From positions 6,085,001 through 6,149,000 of the forward strand of contig CM070877.1 of the NCBI GenBank assembly GCA_036365515.1: a stretch of 64,000 nt of DNA. The letters are read 5' to 3'. Origin of the DNA: Torymus aiolomorphi. Its lineage: Eukaryota > Arthropoda > Insecta > Hymenoptera > Torymidae. Positions 1-12,771 of the stretch are shown in pieces. The notes beneath the pieces were generated by a model. It saw only the letters and a list, made by a program, of their open reading frames with translations. It did not search any database and was not told the origin of the DNA. The position numbers and the translations under genes are program-made. The first letter of the stretch is position 1. Each line of letters starts with the position of its first letter.

Positions 1-327
1 AGCCCGACGTAAGCTATTTTTATTTACGCCCGAAAAATACGATGTCGTAACAAGTAAATTGAGTTGCTTTTTTACTGTCCGACGTTCGGCTACCTAATCA
101 TTCGTAAAGGTACGCAACAGAAAATGAAAAAAACGCATTGCTATGTATTATTCATGCTATTTTAAAACGGATGTACCGTAGACAGAGAAAAATTGTTGTG
201 TAAACTTTTTTTTCCATAAGAAAAGTTATTCTTTTTCACAGTAGCGCAGCGATCGATGAGCTATAACTTTTACTTCTTAAAAATAGCATTTTTCATAATT
301 TTTTCATTGAATTTTACTTTTTGAAGT

Positions 328-842
328 AGTAATTTTTATGACTGCTGAGGCGAAATATCACTCAAAGACGAAAACTTTAAAATTTCTATTTATTTTCTAT
401 AATTCTAGAAACGTTTTTAGAAAAGGAACGATTGACTGTCTTTCCCAATTCATGAAATGAAAATGCATTGATAAACCGCTAAAATTCGAAGATCGACTTC
501 ATACATATTTTGGTTTCTTTTTGTTGCTTTAAATTTTGGAAGAAACTAAAAATTTTTTATTTTGAAAAAAGTAAATAAAAGCGCGTTTTTTTAGTTTAAT
601 TTCAATTTTTGAAATTGTACGTGAGATTAAACGTGAAATTGACTTTCCTAGATTGAATGTTTGAAACAGAGGCTTTTTGAAATTTTCTCAGAACAAAACG
701 GAACGTTACAGTGTAATATTGCATCCTTCTTCATATTTTCACATTCAAAAACATATTCCAAAGTTTGAGCCGAATCCGTGACCCGGATGTCTGACACTCT
801 CCTAGTGAGTGACATTTCGTTTCAGCAGTCATAAAAATCACT
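328..842. mobile_element. Inverted-repeat miniature element, about 515 bp
   Basis: The left end AGTAATTTTTATGACTGCTG is repeated inverted at the right end as CAGCAGTCATAAAAATCACT, and the match continues inward for about 35 bases (GAAATATCACTCA against TGAGTGACATTTC). No transposase frame is present. The right part contains AATCCGTGACCC, also seen in the element at 59801-60185. Confidence 0.65.
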
Positions 843-3078
843 ATTTATATAGTAAAAATTTGTTCTACTATGAAAAAAGTAATATTATTTTATGATAAAT
901 TTCACATATTAGAATGTTTAGGTAATAAAGTTTATAAATAAATATGTACCAACAAAGGAAATTTGTTCAACTCTGATTATTCGTTAAAACATTTCTTTAT
1001 TGAAATTCCCGTCTTTTCTGCACTTTTTATATATATTATTATAAATTTCTACTTTTGTATAAACTATTTGCATTTTTTGTATAAACCAAGGGGTAACTCC
1101 CGTTTATTCTTAATAAAACAAATAAAATAAATAAAGCAAACAAATAACAGATTCTAATAATAGAAGAAGCATTCAACTGATTATTTACTAATCTTTTGAA
1201 ATTTTCATCTAAAAGTAGATACTCACGCAGCTTTTATACAAAAGCGTACGTTAAAATTGCCAAACTTAAAATAAATTCATTACGGACATGGCGAATTATG
1301 CAAGTATTTCATTAATGCAAAATAGATGCGCGTATTTTTAGCCGTTTCCCGTGAGAACCGAGCTATTTATACCACTCGAATAATGCTATCCATTTCCACT
1401 ACAGACGCCAACTTAACAATCCCCCAATTATCGTTCAGCATTCACGGCAATAACATAAAAGACCATAACGCGCTCCCCTTTTAACTCTAGAGCCTCGTAA
1501 AGGCCAGCGGGCGACAACGATTCAAATCAGGCGAGCGTTCTGGAAAAGGGGGGCTAAGAGCTTCCTTTTGCGCAGCGCTCACGCTCAGCAAAAGGTTTTC
1601 GCAAAATTTAACTTTTGAGCGAGAGGCCGAACAAAATTGATAGGTAAAGTGCTGCCCCCCGGCCCCGGTTAAATGGGTCAGCCCGGTGTATGTACGCTTC
1701 GGCGTATTTACGATTTCTCCCATTATGTTCAAGGGATAATTGTTTTTTTTTCCGGTCATTTGTTTTTGCAAGGGCATATAATGTGTGCCAGACTCTGCTC
1801 GCGAATAAAAGACCTTTATTTACTTTGCGATCGTACCGAAAGTGTAAATTATGTTAGTAAAGTAGGTTATGCAACTCATCAAGAGTTTCCAGAAAGCGAC
1901 TGGCATGAATTAAGGCAGCTTTTAATGTAATAAGAAGATTATAATTTGAAATAACATTCCGAAGTTTCGAGTAAACGCCAAACTTAAGATCAGTTTCTCA
2001 GGAATCTTAATTACTAAATACCTTAATTTGTCCACTGTTCAGACGAGCTTGGCTATTCAGAATTAAATTCAGATACCTCGCGAAAACTCAAATTTCGCTC
2101 TGTCCCGCGAACGTAAAAAAGTAAATTCCGCTTACTCCGCGAGTCGGTCCCTCTTCCTCTCGTTCCCATGTCCCGGGATAAAATCGATGAAAACCAATCA
2201 AACTCTCGTTACTCCGCGGCAGCGGCGAGTCAGCTTATCTACAATGTGCGAGAGAGAAACCGAGAGAAGAAGAACCGAGGGTTTTTAACGTCTCGTTACT
2301 CTCTTGTTAAGGGGGAGGGGGCAAAAAGGATATGTCGAGAAACAAGCGAAGCGCAAGCGCGAGTTCGAATTTTTAAAGGCTCCGAGAATGTACGTGCGTC
2401 GAGGAAATTCGAGGAGAAAATATTACAGTCTTATCGTATAGGGCTAAAGGATGTTTTGCGTCGTAAGAGGAAATTTTAGTGGGTCGGAAAATGTAATGGA
2501 GTGATACAGGGGGGAAATGAGGGTTTTTTCAAGCTATGGTAGTTTGTGTAAGTGATATCGATGGGGAGTATAAATAAAACAGTTATTCATTAGTAGAAGA
2601 AGATCGATGTTCGTAAATTTTTTGTTACCATACCTACTAAAAATATGAAATGGGCGAGGTTGATGAAAATAAAAAGTAAATGTATCTAACTGTAAATATT
2701 ACAATGTTTACCTTCGGTTATATAAAATAGTTTTCGATGTGATTGTAAATATGATGTAATAGACATCTGTAGTAACAGCCAAAAAGTTGAAAATATTTTA
2801 AATAATCAATCTCCCTTGATGAATTATTTCAGTTGAAACACTTCACCGAGACTTTCCACTGAACTAGTAGTCAAATGGACGTTTAGTCAGACGCAGACTT
2901 TGTCAAACGTTTTGTTTGCTTTTGTCACATGTTATCAGTCTATCCCTAATTGCTATAATTATAGCGCTAAGAAAGATACATAACAACCTAATGAAGCTAA
3001 AAAAAATACAAAATTTGGCTTTATATTTATTTGTATCCTAATATTAAATTGATTCTTTTCAAAGTAAGTAGGATAAAA
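843..3078. other. Noncoding stretch with two small GC-richer patches
   Basis: Mostly AT-rich sequence. GC-richer patches lie at about 1480-1700 and 2100-2480. The second contains a 103-codon frame rich in Arg, Lys and Glu from a purine-rich strand; there is no splice or start evidence for a gene. Confidence 0.4.
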
Positions 3079-3280
3079 GACCGTATTAATGTGCCCTTAA
3101 AGTAGACGACAGTCCGTATTAGTAACACGTTTCAACTTAGGATTATTAACAATAAATACATTAAACCATGTAATTTATGGGATAAATCGTCATTTTACTG
3201 TTTCTTGTACATTCATTATTTTTAGGATTAGAACTTTTTTCTTACATTAGAAATTCCAAAAAGGGCACACAAATACGGAC
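3079..3280. repeat. Possible short inverted-repeat element with a GTCCGTATT word
   Basis: GACCGTATTAATGTGCCCTT at the left is mirrored by AAGGGCACACAAATACGGAC at the right (about 17 of 20). The word GTCCGTATT occurs again at about 3111 and 3398. The boundaries are uncertain. Confidence 0.4.
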
Positions 3281-3599
3281 AGACACAATAATGTGGACCA
3301 GTATCCTATACGCTTAATGTGAAAACATCAGTTGAAGAAAAAGTTCAGAAACATTTTCAATTATGCAGATTTAACGAAGCTACTTATTTTCTAAAAGTCC
3401 GTATTTTTTCACTGCACCACGACAAACTTAAAATTCCAATAACTTTATTCAATAGAAAATACTTCCGCGGTGCAATGACATCCGCGCAACCTCTCTCAAT
3501 CGGACCAAAACAAAGGAATTAATCCACGCTACAACTCCTTTGAAACTTATCTTTCGATAAAGAAGAAAAAAAAATGCTCTTGCATTTATCAGTTTTTTT

Positions 3600-5720
3600 T
3601 TCCACAGCGCTAATTAGTACTAACCTTTGATTTGTCACTTTCACTTAACCTTGTGGACAGCAGCAGCAACAACATCGAACAGAACACATGCAGGAAGTCG
3701 AAGAATCCCCGTCCAGCTTACTTTTTCCGTCTCTCAGCCCGTGTGTATCTCCCTCTCTCTTTTTTGCTCCTTCTTTCGCCTCCGGACTGTAAGAACAATT
3801 GCAGAATAAGGAGGAGGCGAAAGCCAAACAGCACGCGCGCCTCGCACACGCTGTAATTGCTCTTGTGTACTCTTTTCTCTCATCGCGGGGAGGCTAGCAG
3901 CGGCCTTCGTTAAAATTAACAAGTCTTGCTCTCTCTCTCTCTCTCTCTCTCCCGCGCGAAGTAATAATAACCTTACCAGCTCGACCCGACATTTTACCGA
4001 TAAGAAAGACAAGCACCTCTTGAACTCGATCCGCGAAAAGCGCGCGCGTCTTAAATTCCGCGCGTTCGCGATATACGTGGACATATATTTCCCGATCGAT
4101 AGGTAGGGCGAGAAAAGGGCCGAAAGGCCTCTCACTCGGCTCCATTCACGCTGTGCCTGTGTCTTCTCCCGGCTCCCGTCAATACTTACAATTTCCGGTT
4201 CTTTCAGCCCCGACGCTTACAATCAGCCAGCGATTCTCCCTCTCCGCCCGCGCGAAATTCATCGGCACAACAACAGCAGCAGCAGCATATACGCGACCGG
4301 TACACAAGAACCCTTACACCGTGTGTCTCGGCACAGCCGCAAGAAAAGGGATGATAAATAATGTGGGTAAGAAAAGAAGAAAAAGAAGAAGAAAAGAGTC
4401 AAAAGTAAAGTGTAAAGAGAGCAAGCGCGCACCTCAGCTGTGGCACGTGAGCACGAGGGCTCGTGTGGCGTACTGAACTCGGCTGAACCCCTCCGCTCGC
4501 GCGCTACCGGCCGAGTTCAGTTCTTGCGTGCGCGCGCTTTACTCACTCCCTCCCCTGCTCGCGTGGGTGGACGGGAAAAGAGGGAGAGCGCAAGCGCGCG
4601 CGCGACAGGGAGAGGGAGTTTAGATTGATACGGGGGAAGAGGCCTACTGCCTCGCATCGATTCCTGCAGCGCGACGCGCGGCGGCCTTTTATTCCACGGG
4701 GCCCGCTGGACACTTGTTAGCTCGATTGCCAGAGCGTCTCGTGTCTTGTGCCTGTGCTTTCTTTTTTACCTTTTCGGATGGTGCGGGTGTCTTTTTTAGG
4801 GTTGAGGGCACTTTGAGAGTCCAATTCCTCTGAGCCCTGTAGTGGAACCATGGTAGTAAGTGATATTTGGGTTTTGCCAAGCACAATGTTTGAGGTGGGA
4901 GAATGCTTGAAATTTATGTAACATTCTTTTTTTATTTAAGAAAGAGGTGATGCGAGATTTACTTTTGAATGGCATAAATTAGGTCGTTGTTAGCGTACTG
5001 CTGTTTTGCTCTTCAATCAGCTTTTTCATTCGGAGACATTTTTATCAGAAAAAAGTAAGAAAATCCGAGAAGAACTCTCATCAATATAAAATTGCTAGCT
5101 GTGACTTCGTTAAAGTAATTCCATTTCGTAACAAAACAAAATAACTACTGACGTTCGATAAACCAGTATGAGTGCCCTTAAATATTCGGAAAACCAATTC
5201 GAAATTCGTGAAAATATATAACGTCATTGTTTGTTCCACGCGCAGCTTGAAAATTAAAATTGGAAAAAACGCACCCCGTCAAATCACAACACGCGGCCCC
5301 TCCCCTCTTTCTTAACCAAACGCAACGGGATACCCCCCTATCATAACAATCTCGTGGCACGTGGACAATACAACTAATACGATTGCAGCGCTCGTTGGTA
5401 TACACGTGCCACTCTCCTAGAAGAACGAACAAAACAACTGTAGTGCAGTAAACGCGCGCGGCGAAGACAGAGGTGAGCCTCGTTTCAAGGTCGCGGCACG
5501 TGCAAATTTTCTCCCTCTCCCCCTCCTCCTATCGGCGAAATTTCGCGCGCTGATGGTATCGGTCCATTGCCTCGCTCGGTCGCACTCTAAGCGAATTTAG
5601 GGACGACGCTAGGGGTGGTGGTAGCAGCGCGCCGCGTGCCTAAAGCGGGGAAAGTCGATCGGAGCTCTCGTGTGATGGAATTTTAGGGTAAAGGGAGTTC
5701 TTTTGGAGGTCAAATTTCCC
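3600..5720. promoter_or_regulatory. GC- and CpG-rich islands, possible promoters or enhancers
   Basis: Two islands (about 3.65-4.72 kb and 5.23-5.72 kb) stand out from the AT-rich background, with CT tract 3929-3951 and GA-rich pieces. Splice-donor-like CAGAG|GTGAGC occurs near 5471. No coding exon is evident; open frames on both strands are low complexity. A role as an alternative start of gene A is only a guess. Confidence 0.3.
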
Positions 5721-7680
5721 GAGACAGGCGTTGCGGCGGATACATAACACTCCGATATTGGAAACTCGCGCGAGGGGTGATTATGTTGGGCCGTTTTCTC
5801 GATTATTACTTGGAATTGTTGGTAAATGCGATGTTTTGGAGAGAATTTTTTCTTTGATAAAATATCACTTGAACTTTAATAATTAGTTTTTAAAATGGAT
5901 TTGCTTGGTTTTCAATGTCTTTCTTTATTTCAATTAATATTTCGAGGAAATCGGAAAATCATAATATTTGTAAAAGTCCCTTTAGCCCAATTCATTCAAT
6001 TTTATTAATTAGAATACTTCGTTCCCAGAAATTCTCGTTATACGAGTGCTTACAAATGTTGCTTCGGTTTTCAGTTACTACTTCTGGTGATATTGTGAAT
6101 TCTCTCCATAAGGGATATCATATGTAGTGCTACACTAAAAAGCTTGTTATTGCACTGCTCACATTATATCAGAGAGTTTTTAACTCAACTTTTGTTTGTA
6201 ACTGATTTTTAGATCCAAAATAAACCAAAAATCAATTTTAGATATTATTTGCATTTTCTACTAGTCATTAAGTTCAAATTATCTTAACGTTAAAACAAAC
6301 ACTACAGATACATTTTTAACTATAGTATTAAATTTCGTGAAATTAGAATGAACTATACGACAGTACAGCCTGTTTCTCAATTGCCAAGGGTCGACAAATT
6401 TTTAATGACTCGCCGACCCCTTTGTACATGCACCTTTTTCACTCTCCTAATGGTTAAATTCGCACCCGCGGGCGAGTAGCGACATATATCTACTGACGCG
6501 CATAAATATTTTTAGCCTCTTCCAGCTATTTCGAGAGCGAAATATGCATATTTAAAGCTTATAAAAATTCTGAATTGCTTACGAAATAAGAATACATGAA
6601 TACAAACTGAATATTACCGAAGGAAAGAGTCGAATTCTCGCATTATATGTCCCGAGTGAAGTATTAATAAAAAAGAAAACACGGAGCAATCCGACCTGTA
6701 CAACGTAACGTTCGTAATTACATGGGTTGCTATAAAAAGCAATGAAGATCCATTTTATTGGCTTTCGAAGATTCGATTTTTAGGTCACTTTAAACGTTTA
6801 AGGCGTAATGAGGCGGAGAGGGAACCTGACGACTTCGAACAGGAGAAATCCAAAAGTCAGGAGAAAACTTCTATGTGTATAAATGTATACATTGATCTAT
6901 CTTTTTTTATCGTTTCGTAACTTTTGGGAAATATCACTTAAATACGCCATCATGAAACGAGATATAAAAACGTTGTTAGCTGCTTTCCGGGCACCGTTTT
7001 AAAAACTGCTATACCCCTAAGTGGATCCTTGAGGACTAATAACGGCTCTTAGAGATATTGCAGAAACTCCTTCCTAAATGGATCCAATGGCTTTAAGATA
7101 CGCTTTCGTATTGAAAAACCATTCGCCAGTGCTGTTAACGTGGAACAATACGTTCCGCTGTGTACCGACGAAATTAAAGATCGACTTTGTGTAACGACAT
7201 TTCCAGTACCATCTCGTTAAAATGATAGACGGTGTATCGAGCCACGTCACTCGCAAGTTCAAGGACGCTTCAAAGTCACGATTATCGCGCCCCTTTACTT
7301 AGTGCGCTATGTATAGCAGTGGACAAAGTATCTTAGAGACGCACGTGGCTCCTATGCGCGCGCGCGTGTCTCTTAGCTGCGGGCGTTATATTCGCGAAAT
7401 GGCCACTGCCGTCTATAATTGCAGACCCCTAAGATGGCAGAAAATTAATCAAATGACGTATTTGAAATTCCGAACGTTCATAATGAACGAAATATTAATT
7501 TATAGTTTCTAATTTTGGTTGGAATTCGTCGAAGTGGTTTTATTGGTGACTGCAAGAGTGACAAGTGAAGAGAAACAGTTATTATCATTTTTTAAATATA
7601 TTAAGTAGTCAACTTCGGCTAAATCTGAAAATGGGAAAAATCTTTCGTTCACTATGAACGTTCGAAATTTCAAGCACCTA
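5721..7680. other. AT-rich noncoding stretch
   Basis: No gene, clear inverted repeat or long simple repeat is seen. Short open frames (for example 5915-6127 and 7309-7512) have no coding character. Confidence 0.4.
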
Positions 7681-7689
7681 TCAAATGAT

Positions 7690-8400
7690 ATTTTTTGTCT
7701 TTTTCGCCCTTGCGATTAACCTAAAACAATTTCTCCCACGAGCTCGGAAAACAGAGCTGGCCAAACACGCTTTGTTCGTTGCTCTACGGCCGTCTCCGTC
7801 CACTTGCTCGATCCCTCGTAATCTCCAATCTTGCCCTCTCTCGACACAAAGGCGCTTGCTCGCGGAAATCCGATGTATATTCATCGCTCTATACACACAT
7901 ACATGCGCGAGTGCACACAGCTACGTATACGTTCCTCGTCCCTTAATAAACATTCGCCGCGCGTGTGCCGGCCAAAAAACAAGCTCTCGTCGTCGGTGCC
8001 GCGGGACTACGTCGCCAAGAGAGACGGACGGATTAATGAAAGAGAAGCGAGTTGCGCTCTCTCTCTCTCTCACCTCTGTGGATGGCCGAGTAGGCGATCG
8101 AGCGGATGCAGAGAGGTGAAGGACTCGTGTTGAGTACGCGCGGTAGATTAGAAAGAGGGAACGGATATAGCCTTTTCGTCACAAGAGACAGAGAGAGAGT
8201 TCAAAGCTCGCGAATGCCAGCGCAAGCGCGGCTTGACTTTCCAGTGAGTGCTGATTGGAGGAGGCGCCAACGGGAGCGAGGGTATACACGAGGTAAGGGC
8301 GCGATTATGGCGTATATATATGTAAGCGCTGAGAGAGATGTGTGGGTGCCAAAGCAGCGGAATTAGAGGGACAGGGGACGGGTATTTTAGGAATGAAATT
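7690..8400. promoter_or_regulatory. GC-rich island
   Basis: A CpG-containing island with a short CT tract (about 8059-8071) and a TATATATA stretch near 8311-8320. Overlapping frames on both strands (up to 144 codons) have Arg/Ser-rich compositions typical of islands. It may mark a promoter or enhancer; no exon boundary supports a gene. Confidence 0.3.
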
Positions 8401-9372
8401 GTATTCCGCTGTTTAGTTAGAGAACACGTGGGACTAGAGTTCTGAGGTGTGAGGAAGAGGATAATTAAGACAGGTATTCTTAGTTTCTGGAGAATTTGAC
8501 TTTAAAGCTGCTGTCGGCCTCAGTTGCAGGTGTTTGAGCCAACATTTTTATCTTTTTAACTCAATTTAGTTTATCAAATAATAATTACTTATCCATTACC
8601 TATAAAAAGTGATTGACACGATATTGTCGACTCCAAATATTCGTTAAGGCCATAATTTGACAGTCAGTTGAAATAAAAGAAGAACACATCTTTCATTACT
8701 CGGGGAGTATCTTCCTCTGTGGTCAATCGAGAATCGATTCTTTTGCGACATTTGATTGGCTAGGGTGAATTATTAACTGTTGATGATTAGCCAGTCGCTA
8801 TGCGCTGACATATTAATGATGCTAACGGTATCTTCAACAGTTTATAATCCTTCTTGACTAGTTAATATGTATTAACTTCACGCAACTTAAGGCTGAAAAG
8901 GTCGATAAACTAGCCGATGAAATGTTTTAAAAACCATAAACTTAATCCCAACTCTAAAAATCAATTTCATACGACTTCTTGATTTCTTTTAATTTTTCCA
9001 TAAATTGATTAAATACGCCTACCATGTTAATAAACACTATCTAGTGGATAATTTTCTAACAGTATTTGAATATGTATAAGTGAATCATTTACATTAATTC
9101 ATGTACGGTATACAATCCTAAATGAGATACTAAATACATTTCCATTAAGTGGATCCAAAGACTTTAACAAATGTAATAATTTATTTTGTATATAAATTAG
9201 TTAATTAATTTAGTTTTTATATAATACGATTACTTCAAAATGAATATAACATAGTTGCTATACAAATATATTTATTACGTAAATCTACATATAGTAATTC
9301 CACATTTTAACCTATATCCCACCACTCACCACCTTTTTGAGACGAGCTAACCCGTACTTATTTACCAATTGT

Positions 9373-9441
<69 letters not shown>

Positions 9442-10840
9442 CGAGTGCCCCCGACAATTGGTCATGTTCAACTGTTAGGCAACTGACGCGCACCGAGCCG
9501 CGGAATACCTGCGAATTCTATTAACCCGAATTATCATGGCTACTATTTTCCCGTCCAGCGAGGGCTGTTGTTGTTTCACAATTCAATTTGACCCTCTCCC
9601 CGATTTCACTATTTTTTCGCTAGAATTTTTTTGCGCGCTCTCACTCTGTATATTTTGCGGCGAATTTCAGAGCGTCAAATTCTTTGGGAAAGCATTTTTA
9701 ACGAAGTATCCCGTCCATTAAACACTGTCTCTCTTTATTTTTCCGGACCGTCGTCCGGGGACGAGTTTTTGCCGGTTATTACGCCGCTGACATACATTCA
9801 AATGATGATGAAAAAGTAATGCGCTTTTCGGGATATATTCTTCTTGGTTGCTTCCGTCGTATAATGAAAGCTGCATTTTTCTTGTCTAGTTAAAAACTAG
9901 TACATCACCCAGTTTGCTTATTTTCATACTTTTATATTATTTGATATGTTCTGTTTGACTTTTTTGAAACTGTCTTTTACATTAGTAGAAAGTATTTATT
10001 AAGTTTCAATGGTTGTATTAAGTAGGTTTTCCATCAGTCGCCGGTCACCTAATCAATAGAACTTTTCAGAAATCTAATCGAATTGTCAAGTTCACTTCAA
10101 AGGGTAAATCCGCTTAGAAACTAGTTAAGGCATTAAGTGTCCTAAAATTCCACTAAAAGGTTAGAATTGTTTTTTACTGTAACATAAATGAACTCCTGAT
10201 AAATTCGTAAATTCATTGTAATAACGCGTTACACACGAATTCTTCAATCGCCATACTGTTCCTGAAGATTTTAGAAAAAATCGGGAACCAATGGAACAAT
10301 TGTACTCTAAAATATTGAATTCAACTAAAAAGCTTTGAATGAAGTGGAATGAGTGAGGAAAAAAATGACATGTGAATGATAACAAAAGTGAATCGATTCC
10401 ATAACGATTTCAAGTGATTTCAAGAATCAAGATGAAATCAATAAAAATGATTCTATAAAAAATTCTTACGTTTTTAAATTAGATTAAATTCATTTAACAT
10501 CGTATTCTAGTAGATTTTTTAATAATTTTTGGCAGATATTTTTAGAAGCTTTTTGTAAAGCATTATTCTGAGTAAAAATGTTTTTATTATTTACTTTAGG
10601 TAGCGATATCAATATTTCATCGTTATCTACTTTAATAGAATACACCAAATAAAAGTAAAAAAATCGAGCTTTAGATTGCTTTTCTTAGAATTGAGTAATA
10701 TCAACTTACAAACCATGTTGAAATATACACAGAATAAAAGTAGATAAAGCAAAGGGAAATTCGCTTTTTCTACCTTTATTCTCTATATCTGATATGCATA
10801 ACAGAGTTCGAGCTCGCAAAATTAGATACTTTGCTGCAAA
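8401..10840. other. AT-rich noncoding stretch with a GA microsatellite
   Basis: Apart from the (GA)n tract at 9375-9439 and a small GC-richer area after it (9440-9780), I see no structured feature or gene. Confidence 0.4.
9375..9439. repeat. (GA)n microsatellite
   Basis: About 65 bases of almost pure AG dinucleotide. Confidence 0.97.
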
Positions 10841-10845
10841 TTCAA

Positions 10846-11968
10846 GGGGGGGGGGCAAAGTTTAGTCGATCCATTTTAGAAAGTCAACTCTAGACGTTCT
10901 CCATTTTGACATAAGCTACTGCAGATTGTGCAAAATTTCGAAATTCTAAATTACGAAAATCATATTTTCGAATGTAACAATTCCCCTACTGTCCAAAACA
11001 TCGAATTTCATCAACATATTAACTATTTTAAAACGAATATAACTTATTTGTAATGATTAATTTCGAAATATCTTCATTGTATTCCTATTCAACTTCTATT
11101 AACCTTTAGAGGGCCGGCATGACGCCATATGGCGACATCACGTTATTCTTTTCAAGAGGCTAATTTTTTAAAATTAAAAAAGAAAAACGAAGTGGTTCTT
11201 TAGGTTTTCGGGGTTGCTGATTACGGTTCTGTAGTTAAAATCATAAAATTCAAAATGGCGGATCCAATATGGCTGCCCTGCCCCACCGATTTCGATTTAT
11301 TTTCAGGCCTTCTGGGGGGGGGGGGGTTACGCCCTCTAGGGTGTTTTTTTAATAGTGGTAATAATAAAAGAAAGTTACTGTTTTTATGTTGTAAGATCCA
11401 AAGAAGCTAAGAACAATAATGATATCCCAAATAAATTTGAAAACAAAAATTAAAAATTTTCAGGCCCTTTAGGGGGTGTTTTTACGCCCTCTAGGGGTTA
11501 TTTTTACGCCTTCTAGGAGGTATTTTTTGGTAATAATGAAAGAAAGTTACTGTTTATATATTCTAAGACCCAAAGAAGCCAAGAACAACAATAATATTTC
11601 AAATAAATATTAAAAAAAATTTGAAAATTTTAACATCTAGCTTTAGCGTACCGGACCGGCATGACGCCATCTGGCGTCATACTCTGTTTGGTCCGACCTT
11701 AGTTTGATTCTAGCAGAGGGACCTCAGATCACTTTTTTAATAGAAATAACGAGCTTTCAAAATTTTTGAAATCCCGGCCCTCTAAAGGTTAATGAAATTC
11801 GATGTTTTGAACAGTAGGTGAATTATTACATTGGAAAATATGATTTTCGTATTTTAGAATTTCGAAAATTTGCACAATATCTGTAGTAGCTTATGTCGAA
11901 TGGAGAACGTCTAGACTTGACTTCAATTCTAAAGTGGATCGTCTAAACTTTGAAGCCCCCCCCCCCCC
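10846..11968. mobile_element. Large palindromic element with G/C-run ends, interrupted by a nested element
   Basis: The left arm (about 10846-11020) starts in a G run and reads CAAAGTTTAGTCGATCC, then AGACGTTCTCCATT, AAATTTCGAAATTCTAAATT and ACATCGAATTTCAT. The right arm (about 11793-11968) carries the same words inverted and ends in a C run. The arms are about 170 bases and roughly 80-90% alike by eye. The unpaired centre contains a 686-bp TTAA-flanked insertion. A related sequence is at about 17466-17800. Confidence 0.8.
11103..11788. mobile_element. TTAA-flanked miniature element (piggyBac-like ends)
   Basis: Perfect 15-bp terminal inverted repeats, CCTTTAGAGGGCCGG and CCGGCCCTCTAAAGG, are each flanked by TTAA (11099-11102 and 11789-11792). 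TTAA duplication is the hallmark of piggyBac-type transposition. There is no transposase; inside are GACGCCATATGGCG and GACGCCATCTGGCGTC subterminal palindromes, a long G run and two related copies of a roughly 200-base segment (near 11305-11457 and 11459-11625) with ACGCCCTCTAGGG words. It is nested inside the palindrome at 10846-11968. Confidence 0.85.
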
Positions 11969-12111
11969 CAGTCAAAGTGAACGTTCGCTTTTTTGATACC
12001 CACCCGTTGTATTATCATTGTGCTCCTTGCCTCTTCTTATTCTGCATATTCGTATGGATATATAAATACTGTTACGTATGTGAGAAATAAATGAAGTGAA
12101 GTGAAAAAATA

Positions 12112-12183
12112 TGCGACGAGCGGGACGTGAACCGACGGACCCGAAGTTTCTAGTTTCGCGCTCTACCACTGAACTAACGTCGC
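12112..12183 (-). ncRNA. tRNA-like Pol III unit (probable tRNA pseudogene or SINE head)
   Basis: On the minus strand a full cloverleaf can be drawn: acceptor GCGACGT/TCGTCGC (6 of 7 pairs), D arm GTTC/GAGC, anticodon stem CGAAA/CTTCG (4 of 5) with loop CTAGAAA (anticodon AGA), and T arm GTCGG/CCCGC (4 of 5). The A box TAGTTCAGTGG is perfect; the B box GGTTCACGTCC has two mismatches. A T6 run follows the 3' end by a few bases, as in a Pol III terminator. AGA would read a serine codon, yet the long variable arm of tRNA-Ser is missing and three stem mismatches exist, so a pseudogene or tRNA-derived SINE promoter is more likely than a working tRNA. Confidence 0.6.
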
Positions 12184-12218
12184 GATGACGACGGGTGCAT
12201 CGTGAGCTAGTTATGTTT

Positions 12219-12771
12219 GGGGGTAGGTATTTTATCAGAATGCTAAAATGTTTGATGTGTATTTTCTCTGAAAATATACTATCATTTAAAATATTTTCCG
12301 AATCCGATACTGTAAATTTCGAACATGAGCTATTCAGAACACACAAGGGATTTCTTTAAAAAAAAATATCAGAAAAATTTGCGTCTATAAAAATTATAAA
12401 CAGATTGTATAAAATTATAAAAATACTTTTTACTAGAAGAATAAAATTCCGAAAAATGTAAAACCTTCATTCCTGTATGATTTTTAGCTCATTTTTTGAC
12501 GTTATAGCTTTTTTAAATCACTGCATTTTCTACAATTTAATCATTAGGCAGAAATGGCATTCGAAAAATTGATATCACGTATCATATAAAAATAATTTAA
12601 TGAAAATATGATGACCTTCTTGCCAAATTTTTTCGAATTTTTATATATTATTCATTTTTAAACATTCGGAAAATTTACCCTTCTATCATAAGATATTCTA
12701 ATTTGTTTTTTTTAGCTTTCTGAGAAAATGCCCATCTAACATTTTACCATTCTGATAAAATATCTCCCCCC
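12219..12771. mobile_element. Inverted-repeat miniature element, about 553 bp
   Basis: The left end GGGGGTAGGTATTTTATCAG, followed by AATGCTAAAATGTTTGATG and ATTTTCTCTGA, is matched inverted at the right end over about 60 bases (TCTGAGAAAATGCCCATC, AACATTTTACCATTCTGATA, AAATATCTCCCCCC). No coding capacity is seen. Confidence 0.75.

Noticed and set aside
2168..2479. 103-codon frame rich in Arg, Lys and Glu
   Set aside because: The purine-rich strand explains its openness; it has no splice sites, protein-like pattern or known similarity.
12112..12183. Calling a functional tRNA-Ser(AGA)
   Set aside because: The long variable arm is absent and three stems each carry a mismatch.
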